The notes under the pieces were generated by a model that saw only the letters and a program-made list of their open reading frames with translations, was not told where the DNA came from and made no database searches. Shown piece by piece: positions 22,896-29,870 of a stretch of 43,081 bases of DNA; positions within the stretch are counted from its first letter, which is position 1; each line of letters opens with the position of its first letter. The stretch lies in the IMG/VR virus record IMGVR_UViG_3300037882_000819, positions 1-43,081 of that record. One strand, given 5' to 3'. The stretch is from a virus. A program made the translations under genes and the position numbers.

Positions 22896-23785
22896 CCCAA
22901 CCTCTCTGGACAAGCCTGCTGTATAACGAGCCCCTCGCGATCACACCGCTGCGCAACGAGGCGCTATGCCAAGCCGCGCAACTGCGCATGACGGGGGTGC
23001 TGCCAGATCGCATTGACGCCGCCGTCCTCGACCTCAAGCCTCGCGCCTTTGCGCACGAGGCCAATGATTACTACGGCGGCGAGCGCAAGCCTTTCCCGAT
23101 GAAGGATGGCATCGCCGTTGTCCGCACCATCGGAACGCTGGTGAAGCGCGGCGGCTGGATGGAGGCTGAGAGCGGGCTCATCGGATATGACCGGGTGCTG
23201 GGCCAAATGCGTGAAGCCTACCGCGACGCGGACGTGAAGGGCATCTTTTGGGTAATCGACAGCCCCGGCGGCCACACCGCCCGGATGCTGCAAGCCGCCA
23301 ATGAAATCGCCATGATGTCGAAGGCCGAGGGCGGGAAGCCGATCTACGCCTACATCGACGAGACGGCGGCCAGCGCGGGCTTTGTGCTGGCAAGCGCGGC
23401 TGACGTGGTTCTCGCGCCGGAAAGCGCCCTTGGCGGTTGCCTTGGCGTCATTCTCAACTTGGTCGATAGCAGCAAGTTCCACGAGAAGGTGGGGCTTGAG
23501 CCGATGGTTGTGCGCTCGTCTTGGTCGGATCGTAAAGCGCTGGGCCAGCCCGGCGAAGCGATCAGCGCCGAAGCGCTCGAAGGCTATCAAAAGATTGTCG
23601 ATGACCAAGGCGAAATGATGGTCGAGTTCGTGGCGGCCATGCGCGGCCTGTCTGCCAAGCAGATCAAAGACACCCACGGCGACACCTTTGGGGCCGCCGA
23701 TATGTTCCAGCATGGTTTGCTGGATGAAGTTTGCTCCGAAAGCGAGGCTTGGGCCTTGTTGTCGAGCGAAATCCGGTCGCTCTGA
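22892..23785 (+). CDS. Head maturation protease, S49 (SppA/GpC-like)
   Basis: The 297-residue protease has the S49 signature: GIFWVIDSPGGHTARMLQA (about residues 112-130) and DETAASAGFVLASAADVV (about 153-170), where the Ser in ASAG is the probable nucleophile. GGCLGVILNL follows. It should process scaffold and portal or capsid ends during prohead maturation, like lambda GpC. ATG 22892 overlaps the portal stop as ATGA. Lambda encodes its scaffold Nu3 inside the C gene; here a separate acidic gene follows at 23808. Confidence 0.9.
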   Translation: MTQPLWTSLLYNEPLAITPLRNEALCQAAQLRMTGVLPDRIDAAVLDLKPRAFAHEANDYYGGERKPFPMKDGIAVVRTIGTLVKRGGWMEAESGLIGYDRVLGQMREAYRDADVKGIFWVIDSPGGHTARMLQAANEIAMMSKAEGGKPIYAYIDETAASAGFVLASAADVVLAPESALGGCLGVILNLVDSSKFHEKVGLEPMVVRSSWSDRKALGQPGEAISAEALEGYQKIVDDQGEMMVEFVAAMRGLSAKQIKDTHGDTFGAADMFQHGLLDEVCSESEAWALLSSEIRSL

Positions 23786-23807
23786 CCGGCCAACCGAAAG
23801 GCACAAC

Positions 23808-24341
23808 ATGACGATCAGCCGACGCCTTGCGGCGCATCGGGCCGCAGTCGCGTCCGCGTCTGCCGCGATGCCCGACGACGAACAGGAAATTCCGAACCCG
23901 GATACGCCGGGCGAAGATGAAGATGACGATGAAACCGAGGCGAAAGCCCCGATGAAGAAGGATAAACCCATGACCACAGAAACCGACCAGGCTGCGGCTA
24001 TTGCCGCCGCCAAGGCCGAGGGCTTTGCAGAAGCAAGCGCCCGCGCGAATACCGTTCTCACTTCGGCAGAATATGCCGGCCGCGAAGCCCTTGCTTCGAC
24101 GCTTCTGGCAAATGCCAAGCTCAACGGCGACGAGATCGTTGCTGCTCTGGCCTCTGCGCCGAAGATCGAGGCTTCCACGCTGAACCTCGAAGCCGATGAC
24201 GCTGCGGCCCGCGCCGAAATGCGCGCCTCGCTCGCCAATGAGCAGCCCGCTTCGACCGCCGACGCGGGCGATGTGACCAACCCCGAAAATGACGACAGCC
24301 TCATGCAGAGCATGTCGGCCCGTTTCAAGAACGCCAAGTAA
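23808..24341 (+). CDS. Probable capsid scaffold protein
   Basis: The 177-residue product is helical and highly charged. A Pro/Asp/Glu-rich stretch (PNPDTPGEDEDDDETEAK, about residues 27-44) leads to Ala-rich helices (AAAIAAAKAEGFAEASARAN), then an acidic end and a basic C-terminus (MSARFKNAK). This composition, and the position between protease and decoration protein, fit a scaffold or Nu3-like protein that the S49 protease would remove. AAAGG precedes ATG 23808. An internal ATG at 23970 (MTTETDQAAA) could give a shorter form. Confidence 0.75.
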   Translation: MTISRRLAAHRAAVASASAAMPDDEQEIPNPDTPGEDEDDDETEAKAPMKKDKPMTTETDQAAAIAAAKAEGFAEASARANTVLTSAEYAGREALASTLLANAKLNGDEIVAALASAPKIEASTLNLEADDAAARAEMRASLANEQPASTADAGDVTNPENDDSLMQSMSARFKNAK

Positions 24342-24353
24342 GGAGAAACCGAC

Positions 24354-24734
24354 ATGGCAAATCAGACTGAATCCCTCGTTCTTGGCGATGGCCTCAAGGC
24401 CGAGCTCCCCAATGAGATGAGCCGCGCCACCGAAACGGTCGTTTCGGGCGCGGGCGACCTCCCGCTGTTCCGTGTGCTGGGGCGCATCACTGCTTCCGGC
24501 AAACTGACGAACTACACCCCCGGCGCCGCAACCGGCGCAGAAGTCGCTTACGCAGTTCTGATCCAGCCTACCGATGCCTCGGCCGCAGATGCCAAGGGTG
24601 CGGTGATTGACTGGACGGCTCTGTTCGCCACCAATCGCCTCACATGGGGCGATGCTGTCACCACGCAGGCCCACAAGGACACTGCAATCGCGCAGCTTCG
24701 GAATCGCGGCATTCGCGTTCTGAACCAGGCGTAA
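24354..24734 (+). CDS. Head decoration protein, gpD-like
   Basis: The 126-residue product matches the lambda gpD fold in length and pattern, with a flexible N-terminus, beta-rich core (LFRVLGRITASGKLTNYTPG, EVAYAVLIQPTDASAADAKG) and C-terminal helix (DTAIAQLRNRGIRVLNQA). Trimers should clamp the expanded capsid. A strong AAGGAGA precedes the start. It lies between scaffold and major capsid genes as in lambda. Confidence 0.87.
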   Translation: MANQTESLVLGDGLKAELPNEMSRATETVVSGAGDLPLFRVLGRITASGKLTNYTPGAATGAEVAYAVLIQPTDASAADAKGAVIDWTALFATNRLTWGDAVTTQAHKDTAIAQLRNRGIRVLNQA

Positions 24735-24758
24735 TCACCATAAATAAGGAATAATCTC

Positions 24759-25793
24759 ATGAGTCTCATTGACGCATTTGGCGACAGCGCATTCAAGATG
24801 TCGTCCCTCGCGGACGCCATCAACGTGGTGCCCAACACCTATGGCCGCGTCCGCGAACTTGGCCTTTTCCGCAACAAGGCCATTCCCACCACCACGTTCC
24901 AGATCGAGTTCAAGAACGGCGTTCTTAACCTGCTGAACACATCGAACCGTGGCGGCCACAATGGCACGGTCGGGCGCTCGCCCAAGCGGAATATCCGCAA
25001 CTATTCGGTGCTGCACATCGAGCATGACGAGTTCATCTACGCCGACGACATTCAGAATGTCCGCGCGTTTGGCTCGGAAATGCAGTTGCAGAGCTTGCAG
25101 GAACTGATGAACGACAAGCTCGAAACTCTCGCGGGCAAGTTCGACATCACCGAAGAATGGCACATGGCCAACGCGATCCAGGGCAAACTGGTTGACGCCG
25201 ATGGCACTGCGCTGTTCAACGCCTTCACCGATTTTGGTGTGACCGAAAAGTCGGTCAACTTCGACTTCGCCAACGTCAATGCGGACATGGGCCTCAAGCT
25301 CATGGAGGTTGTGCGCCACATGGAGGACAACCTGCTGGGCGAGTCCATGACGAGCGTGAACGCGCTGGTGTCGAGTGGTTGGTTCGACAGCTTCACTACA
25401 CATGCCTCGATCAAGGAAGCATACAAGTATTATGCTTCCACGCAGGAACCGTTCCGCGAAGATGTGCGCCGCAGCTTCGTCCACAAGGGCGTGAAGATCG
25501 AAGAATACCGTGGCAGCGCGACCCACCTGGCGGGCGATGACACCATGACCACCCGCAAGTTCATTGCGGACAACAAGGCGCGCTTCTTCCCGCTCGGCAC
25601 TCGCCAGACCTTCCAGTCCTACAACGGCCCCGCCGATTTCGTTTCGGACGCGAACAAGCCGGGTCAGCGCCTTGCTGTGAAGATGCTGCCCGATCCTTCG
25701 GGCAAGGACAAGTTCATCGGCGTCCACGCGCAGACGAACCCGTTCTGGCTCTGCACTCGCCCGGCGCTGCTGGTTGAGGGCACCGCGTCGTGA
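24759..25793 (+). CDS. Major capsid protein, gpE-like
   Basis: The 344-residue product has features of the HK97-fold gpE family: the N-terminal region through FRNKAIPTTTFQIEFKNGVL, a GRSPKRNIRNYSVLHIEHDE segment (about residues 73-92), the IQNVRAFGSEMQLQSLQELM helix and a C-terminal FWLCTRPALLVEG (about 328-340). It builds the icosahedral shell. AAGGAA lies in an AT-rich leader before ATG 24759, suiting high expression. Length is close to lambda E (341). Confidence 0.93.
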   Translation: MSLIDAFGDSAFKMSSLADAINVVPNTYGRVRELGLFRNKAIPTTTFQIEFKNGVLNLLNTSNRGGHNGTVGRSPKRNIRNYSVLHIEHDEFIYADDIQNVRAFGSEMQLQSLQELMNDKLETLAGKFDITEEWHMANAIQGKLVDADGTALFNAFTDFGVTEKSVNFDFANVNADMGLKLMEVVRHMEDNLLGESMTSVNALVSSGWFDSFTTHASIKEAYKYYASTQEPFREDVRRSFVHKGVKIEEYRGSATHLAGDDTMTTRKFIADNKARFFPLGTRQTFQSYNGPADFVSDANKPGQRLAVKMLPDPSGKDKFIGVHAQTNPFWLCTRPALLVEGTAS

Positions 25794-25990
25794 TGGTTCG
25801 CACCTTCACGGCTGACTTCTCCTATGACATCGACGAATCCACCCGCCGGACTATTCCGGCGGGTTGGACCGGCGAGGTCGATGAGGACGTTGCGCGCGAG
25901 GCGGATGCTGCCGGGGCGACTGGAAAGCCGGCACACAAAGCCGCCAAGTCGGCCAAGCCCGCCACAGCAGACGACGCACCCGCAGCGTGA
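25793..25990 (+). CDS. Small head protein in the FI position
   Basis: The 65-residue product begins with a beta-type segment (FTADFSYDIDESTRRTIPAG) and ends in an Ala/Lys/Pro-rich tail. It lies between capsid and FII-like genes, where lambda has FI, and could help assembly or packaging. No FI similarity is visible. ATG 25793 shares bases with the capsid stop. Confidence 0.58.
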   Translation: MVRTFTADFSYDIDESTRRTIPAGWTGEVDEDVAREADAAGATGKPAHKAAKSAKPATADDAPAA

Positions 25991-26319
25991 TTTCGCTCGA
26001 AGATCTGGAGCCGGAGATGGACGTGCTTTGCATGTCCATCCTCGGCGACAGGATCACATACCGTCCGGTGAGCGGGCCGACCCTCTCGTTGAAGGCTTAT
26101 GTCAACTACGAGGACGTGGCCCGCTCACTGGATATTGGGCGCGCTATCGAGCAGGCCATGACGGTGGAGTTGCTGCGAAGCGACGCCCCCGTTCGGCCTG
26201 CCGATGGTTGCCGCATCACGCTCGCCCGGCTTCCCGGCAAGACCTACAAGCCGGTGAACGTCACGCTTGGCGTGAGTGGAACCCATTGGGTTTTTGAATT
26301 GAAGGCGGTCAATGCCTAG
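25987..26319 (+). CDS. Head-tail connector, gpFII-like
   Basis: The 110-residue product shows the FII pattern: LGDRITYRPVSGPTLSLKAY near the N-terminus, a central helix, and GKTYKPVNVTLGVSGTHWVF near the C-terminus. It should bind the portal-gpW complex and provide the tail docking surface. It begins at GTG 25987, overlapping the previous stop, and overlaps the tail terminator gene. Confidence 0.78.
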   Translation: MISLEDLEPEMDVLCMSILGDRITYRPVSGPTLSLKAYVNYEDVARSLDIGRAIEQAMTVELLRSDAPVRPADGCRITLARLPGKTYKPVNVTLGVSGTHWVFELKAVNA

Positions 26320-26764
26320 CCCCGCAATTGCTCAAGTCGAGGACGCGCTGGGCGCGGCACTCGCCGCATGGCCCGCGCTCGCCGGTCATACGATTATCAC
26401 CGATGGCAACCCGGACATTGCGCTCGACGATGCCGCGATGCCCGCAATCCAGATTTTCACCACGGCCTACACCGTCGAACTGTTCGACGAGTATAATCAA
26501 TCTCTGCACCGCGCGACGATTGAGTTTGAGGCTGTGTCAGACACGCCCACGGCGGGCACGATCAGCCGCGCCAACCACGAAACGATTGCGCATGTGTTGG
26601 CCTGCATTGCTGCTGACCGGCAGTTGGGCGGGCTCCTGCAAGACATTCAAGAGGTCGATGTCGCTCCCTCGTCCGCCAATGGGCGCGATGTCGGTTCGGC
26701 TTCGCTGCAAGTGACGGCGCTGTTTTTCACGGCCCGCGACGACTGGTTCACCATTCTCGGCTGA
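26312..26764 (+). CDS. Tail terminator, gpU-like
   Basis: The 150-residue protein begins with a helix, then alternates strands and helices: MPAIQIFTTAYTVELFDEYN, RATIEFEAVSDTP, HVLACIAADRQLGGLLQDIQ and a C-terminal SLQVTALFFTARDDWFTI. This is the order seen in tail terminators that cap the tube. The position between FII and tail tube genes agrees with lambda Z-U-V. No direct family signature is claimed. Confidence 0.72.
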   Translation: MPSPAIAQVEDALGAALAAWPALAGHTIITDGNPDIALDDAAMPAIQIFTTAYTVELFDEYNQSLHRATIEFEAVSDTPTAGTISRANHETIAHVLACIAADRQLGGLLQDIQEVDVAPSSANGRDVGSASLQVTALFFTARDDWFTILG

Positions 26765-26792
26765 TGCCGGATATTCAAAGAGGAAAGCCCCT

Positions 26793-26990
26793 ATGACCGA
26801 ACAAACCTGCCCGCCGCTTCCTTCGGGGAGCGTGGATTTTGCCGCACTGCACGCCGCCGCAATGAAGGGCGCTGATCTCAACGCTGCGATTGTGGCCGCG
26901 AATGGCGGCACGACCGAGCTCACCCCTGCACCCGTCCCGGTTGTCGAAGCACCTGCGGTGGAGGCCGCCGCGCCGGCCACCAAGAAGTAA
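26793..26990 (+). CDS. Small Ala/Pro-rich protein before the tail tube gene
   Basis: The 65-residue product has a short helical part (DFAALHAAAMKGADLNAAIV) and a Pro/Val/Ala-rich tail ending in two lysines. AGAGGAAAG precedes ATG 26793, so it is probably translated. The tail resembles that of the FI-position protein (25793). It is unrecognised; it may be a minor tail or capsid accessory factor. Confidence 0.55.
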   Translation: MTEQTCPPLPSGSVDFAALHAAAMKGADLNAAIVAANGGTTELTPAPVPVVEAPAVEAAAPATKK

Positions 26991-27011
26991 CACCAGAACA
27001 AGGAAAGCCAG

Positions 27012-28214
27012 ATGGCACATAGCAGTAATGTCACCGCTCTTGCGGTAGTGAAGCAGCCGGTCGCGGGGACATTCTTTGCTCCCACCGTCCCTGCCGCCCT
27101 GATGCCGATTTCGAACCTGCGCCCGCAGATCCAGAGTCAGACGATTGACAACGATGAATACACTGGCTCGTTCGCGCTCAATGCGGCGCAGGTGTCGGGC
27201 AAGACCGTCACCATGTCGTTTAACATCAAGGTCCGCCCACCTTCCGGCAACGCGGTTCCCGCTGCGGACGCCTACCTCCCCGGCCTGATTTTGCAGGCGG
27301 CGAAATTCACCGAAGTCCGCAATACTGCTGCTATCCCGGCGGCCCCTGAGGCGGTTGTCGCTGGCGCTGGCACTACCACAACCTCCGCCACTTTGGGCGC
27401 CGGAGCGGCTGCAACCCTTGATCTCTACAAGGGCTTCCCGATTGAGTTGAGTGATAACGGCACAACCGTAGCCAAGCGCATGTCTGCAATCACTGGTTAC
27501 ACCGCTGGCAAGGTTGCGACGCTGGCTGAAACACTGGCCCTCGCCCCGGCTGCAAACTACCAGATCCCGCGCTTCCTCGGTTACTACCGCTCGATCGACA
27601 GCAGCGCCCCCCCGTTGCTTTCGCTGCGCGGCTGGTATGGCGGCAATCGCTATGACATGCGCGATGTGGCCGTGACCGGCCTTCGCCTTGTCGTTCCCAC
27701 CAGCACCTCGGACGGCGCCGCGTGGCCCGAATTTGAAGTCACGATTTCGTGCATCATCGCCGATTATGTGGCCGAAGCGGCTCCGGCTGTTCCGGTAGGC
27801 GGGACCACCCCCTTCGCGCGCGATGGCGACCAGCACTTGAACCGCTTCCGTATTGGCGCCCGCTCTTTCAGCCTCGACTTGGGCATCACGTCCGAACGTC
27901 CGCCGAACCTGAATGAAGCGGATGGTTCGGAAGCCTCGCAATTGATCTCGACGCGGGCCAGTGCGACGCTTGAGCGCCAGCACTATGCCAAGAGCGTTTT
28001 TGACACTCTGGCGCTGGCCGACGCTCAAACACAGGTGCCGTTCTGGACGCAATACGGGACGGGCCTTGGCGGCATTGTCGGCATTGTCATTCCGGCTTGC
28101 CGCCTGAGCCATCCCAGCACTGACCTTGGCGGCACGTTCGTCAACGAAAGCGGCGACCTGCTGATTGACGCATTTGATCGCGGCGTTGGGATTTACTTCC
28201 CCACCGCCGCGTAA
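27012..28214 (+). CDS. Major tail tube protein
   Basis: The 400-residue product is beta-rich and has the siphovirus tube pattern: LRPQIQSQTIDNDEYTGSFA and GKTVTMSFNIKVRPPSGN near the N-terminus. An inserted Ala/Thr-rich region (about residues 110-180) follows, and FRIGARSFSLDLGITSERP near 280-300. The inserted section may be a surface domain, like the extra Ig domain of lambda gpV. AAGGAA precedes the start. Its place just before the chaperone pair is diagnostic. Confidence 0.83.
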   Translation: MAHSSNVTALAVVKQPVAGTFFAPTVPAALMPISNLRPQIQSQTIDNDEYTGSFALNAAQVSGKTVTMSFNIKVRPPSGNAVPAADAYLPGLILQAAKFTEVRNTAAIPAAPEAVVAGAGTTTTSATLGAGAAATLDLYKGFPIELSDNGTTVAKRMSAITGYTAGKVATLAETLALAPAANYQIPRFLGYYRSIDSSAPPLLSLRGWYGGNRYDMRDVAVTGLRLVVPTSTSDGAAWPEFEVTISCIIADYVAEAAPAVPVGGTTPFARDGDQHLNRFRIGARSFSLDLGITSERPPNLNEADGSEASQLISTRASATLERQHYAKSVFDTLALADAQTQVPFWTQYGTGLGGIVGIVIPACRLSHPSTDLGGTFVNESGDLLIDAFDRGVGIYFPTAA

Positions 28215-28238
28215 AACTCCCCAACCTAAGGAAAAGCC

Positions 28239-28982
28239 ATGCCCCACAGCATTCCGGTGGAGGCGAGCGATATGCTCGCCTTCACACCATCCTGCCTTGC
28301 CAACACGCCGGGCGCTCCCGTTTTCCACCTGCGCACAATCACATGGCGCGAGGAGCAGTATTACAAGCGCCTGTTGCGCGAGGCGACCCTCGTGCAGCAT
28401 AGCGAGTCCGAAATGCGCGAGACAATGCGCGAGGAATTGGAACGCCTTTGGACTTCGGAAGCATTCTCTCGCGCGATTGAGGTGCTTGAGGCGTATTGGC
28501 AGGCGGTCGATTCCTTCGCCTTGGAGAAGAAAGAGAACTCCGACGCGGCTTTTGACTTCGCCGATATGGCTGAGATTGACGATCTCGATGTGAACCTTCG
28601 CCGGTTCTCGCCTAAGATCGCAAGGATGGTGGCCGACAACGCTGAGGCAGCGGACGTTCTGCCCTTGCTGTTTGTCGCGGTGGCGGTTGCGCGGGTTGAC
28701 GGGCTTTCCGACCCTCTCCCCTATACCGGCGGCTTCCTGTCCATCGACGGCGCGGCTGCGATCATGGGCCAGTTGAAGGCCGTTGCTGGCGACAATGCTG
28801 GCACGGCTTGGGCCGAACTGATGGTGGCCTCTATTCGCCGGATGCGGCTCAGCGGTGAACAGGAAAAAAACTCCGAATCGCCGTTGCCGTCCGACACGCC
28901 CCCGGCGAGTTCGAACACGGCAACGGCCCCTGGGAAATCCCGCGCGTCGGAGCGATCGACCGAGACGATCTCAGAGGCGTAG
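28239..28982 (+). CDS. Tail assembly chaperone, gpG-like (unshifted form)
   Basis: The 247-residue product is helical, with a conserved-looking core (RTITWREEQYYKRLLREATL, then IEVLEAYWQAVDSFALEKKE) and a charged, Ser/Thr/Pro-rich tail from residue 210. The tail begins at the slippery codons 28863-28871, so it is the readout when ribosomes do not shift. The protein should coat the tape measure during tube assembly. AAGGAAAA precedes ATG 28239. The shifted form is listed separately. Confidence 0.82.
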   Translation: MPHSIPVEASDMLAFTPSCLANTPGAPVFHLRTITWREEQYYKRLLREATLVQHSESEMRETMREELERLWTSEAFSRAIEVLEAYWQAVDSFALEKKENSDAAFDFADMAEIDDLDVNLRRFSPKIARMVADNAEAADVLPLLFVAVAVARVDGLSDPLPYTGGFLSIDGAAAIMGQLKAVAGDNAGTAWAELMVASIRRMRLSGEQEKNSESPLPSDTPPASSNTATAPGKSRASERSTETISEA

Positions 28983-29152
28983 GCGATGAGTGCTACGCCA
29001 TGGTTCGCCTCCATTCGCAATGCGACCGGGGGATGGCTGGTCATGTCTATCCTGATGGCCGCGCTTTGCTCGATCAGCCTTTGGTCCTGCTCGATGCCTT
29101 CGCCATCATTGGCGATGCAAAGGCAGCGGTGAGCAAAAATGCCACGCCTTGA
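28239..29152 (+). CDS. Tail assembly chaperone, GT form made by -1 frameshift
   Basis: Ribosomes that slip one base back at 28865-28871 read on from 28871 in the -1 frame to TGA 29152. This gives a 304-residue product: 211 residues of the G frame plus 93 new ones. The new part reads as good protein (HGNGPWEIPRVGAIDRDDL, MAGHVYPDGRALLDQPLVLL, DAFAIIGDAKAAV), including a patch with CYAMVRLHSQC. In lambda the equivalent gpGT recruits tail tube subunits onto the coated tape measure. The extension fills the otherwise geneless gap before 29139, strong support that it is translated. Confidence 0.85.
28865..28927 (+). promoter_or_regulatory. Programmed -1 ribosomal frameshift signal
   Basis: The slippery heptamer A AAA AAC (28865-28871) is in the correct phase with the G frame (GAA AAA AAC). 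After an 8-base spacer there is a perfect stem, GCCGTTGCCGT (28880-28890) with ACGGCAACGGC (28917-28927): 11 pairs and a 26-base loop. Heptamer, spacer and stem together meet the classic requirements for -1 shifting. Confidence 0.88.
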
Positions 29153-29870
29153 GCCCCGCCTTGAACTGGACAATTACATTGGCCGGTATCGCCAGACGCA
29201 ATTGATCTTCGACCGGCGAATTGAGGCGGCGTTCTTGCGGGCAACCGACAAGGCGGCGACCGGCGCAAAGAATGAATTGCGCGAGGCGATGCAGTCGGCA
29301 CGGCTTGGGCGGCTTGGGAACGCCGTTGGCGCGAACTCCGACCTGAGCCGTGGCGATGGCGTTCACCGCAGCGCGACGGGCTTTTCAGCATCGGGCGTGC
29401 TGTTTGTCCGCAGCAAGTCGGAACGGACGTTGGGCGCTCTCGAAGCCTATACCCAAGGCGCTGATATTCGCCCGGTGCGCGGCCGTTGGTTGTGGGTTCC
29501 AACCGATGAGATCCAGCGCCTTGCAGGTTCGGGTTCAAAGCGCCGCCGTCTTACTCCCGGCAATTGGGATGAACTTGGCATGGAAAGCAAGATTGGCACG
29601 CTGGTCGCTATCCAGGGCATCAATGGCCGCCCGTTGTTCATTGTCGAGAATGTTGGCGTGAGCGCGTTGGGCAAGTCCCGCAGCGCTCGTTCGCTGACCA
29701 AATCGGGCCGCCCACGCAAGGGCCAGCGTGAGAAAGCATTCATCGTCGCCTTCATTGGCATCCCCGCCACATCACGCACCGCGCGGGTTCGCGTCCGCCC
29801 GATCGCTGCCGCTGCGCGGGATCGCCTGCCGCAACTCATCAATTCGTCGCTTGAGGACACATTTCGCTGA
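29139..29870 (+). CDS. Minor tail protein, DUF6441-like
   Basis: The 243-residue basic protein has an N-terminal helical region (YRQTQLIFDRRIEAAFLRAT), then LEAYTQGADIRPVRGRWLWV (about residues 100-120), the feature that recalls DUF6441 proteins of alphaproteobacterial phages. A basic C-terminal region contains FIVAFIGIPATSRTARVRV. It overlaps the end of the chaperone GT frame by 14 bases and the tape measure start as TGATG. A role in tail completion or as a Z-like connector is inferred from position. Confidence 0.68.
   Translation: MPRLEPRLELDNYIGRYRQTQLIFDRRIEAAFLRATDKAATGAKNELREAMQSARLGRLGNAVGANSDLSRGDGVHRSATGFSASGVLFVRSKSERTLGALEAYTQGADIRPVRGRWLWVPTDEIQRLAGSGSKRRRLTPGNWDELGMESKIGTLVAIQGINGRPLFIVENVGVSALGKSRSARSLTKSGRPRKGQREKAFIVAFIGIPATSRTARVRVRPIAAAARDRLPQLINSSLEDTFR

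Noticed and set aside
22964-24355. Minus-strand open frame of 463 codons across protease and scaffold genes.
   Set aside because: Low-complexity Ser/Ala content arises from the reverse of Ala/Asp/Glu codons; no binding site or motif.
26775-28400. Minus-strand open frame of 541 codons opposite the tail tube gene.
   Set aside because: The tail tube gene has a good start, position and composition; the antisense frame has none.
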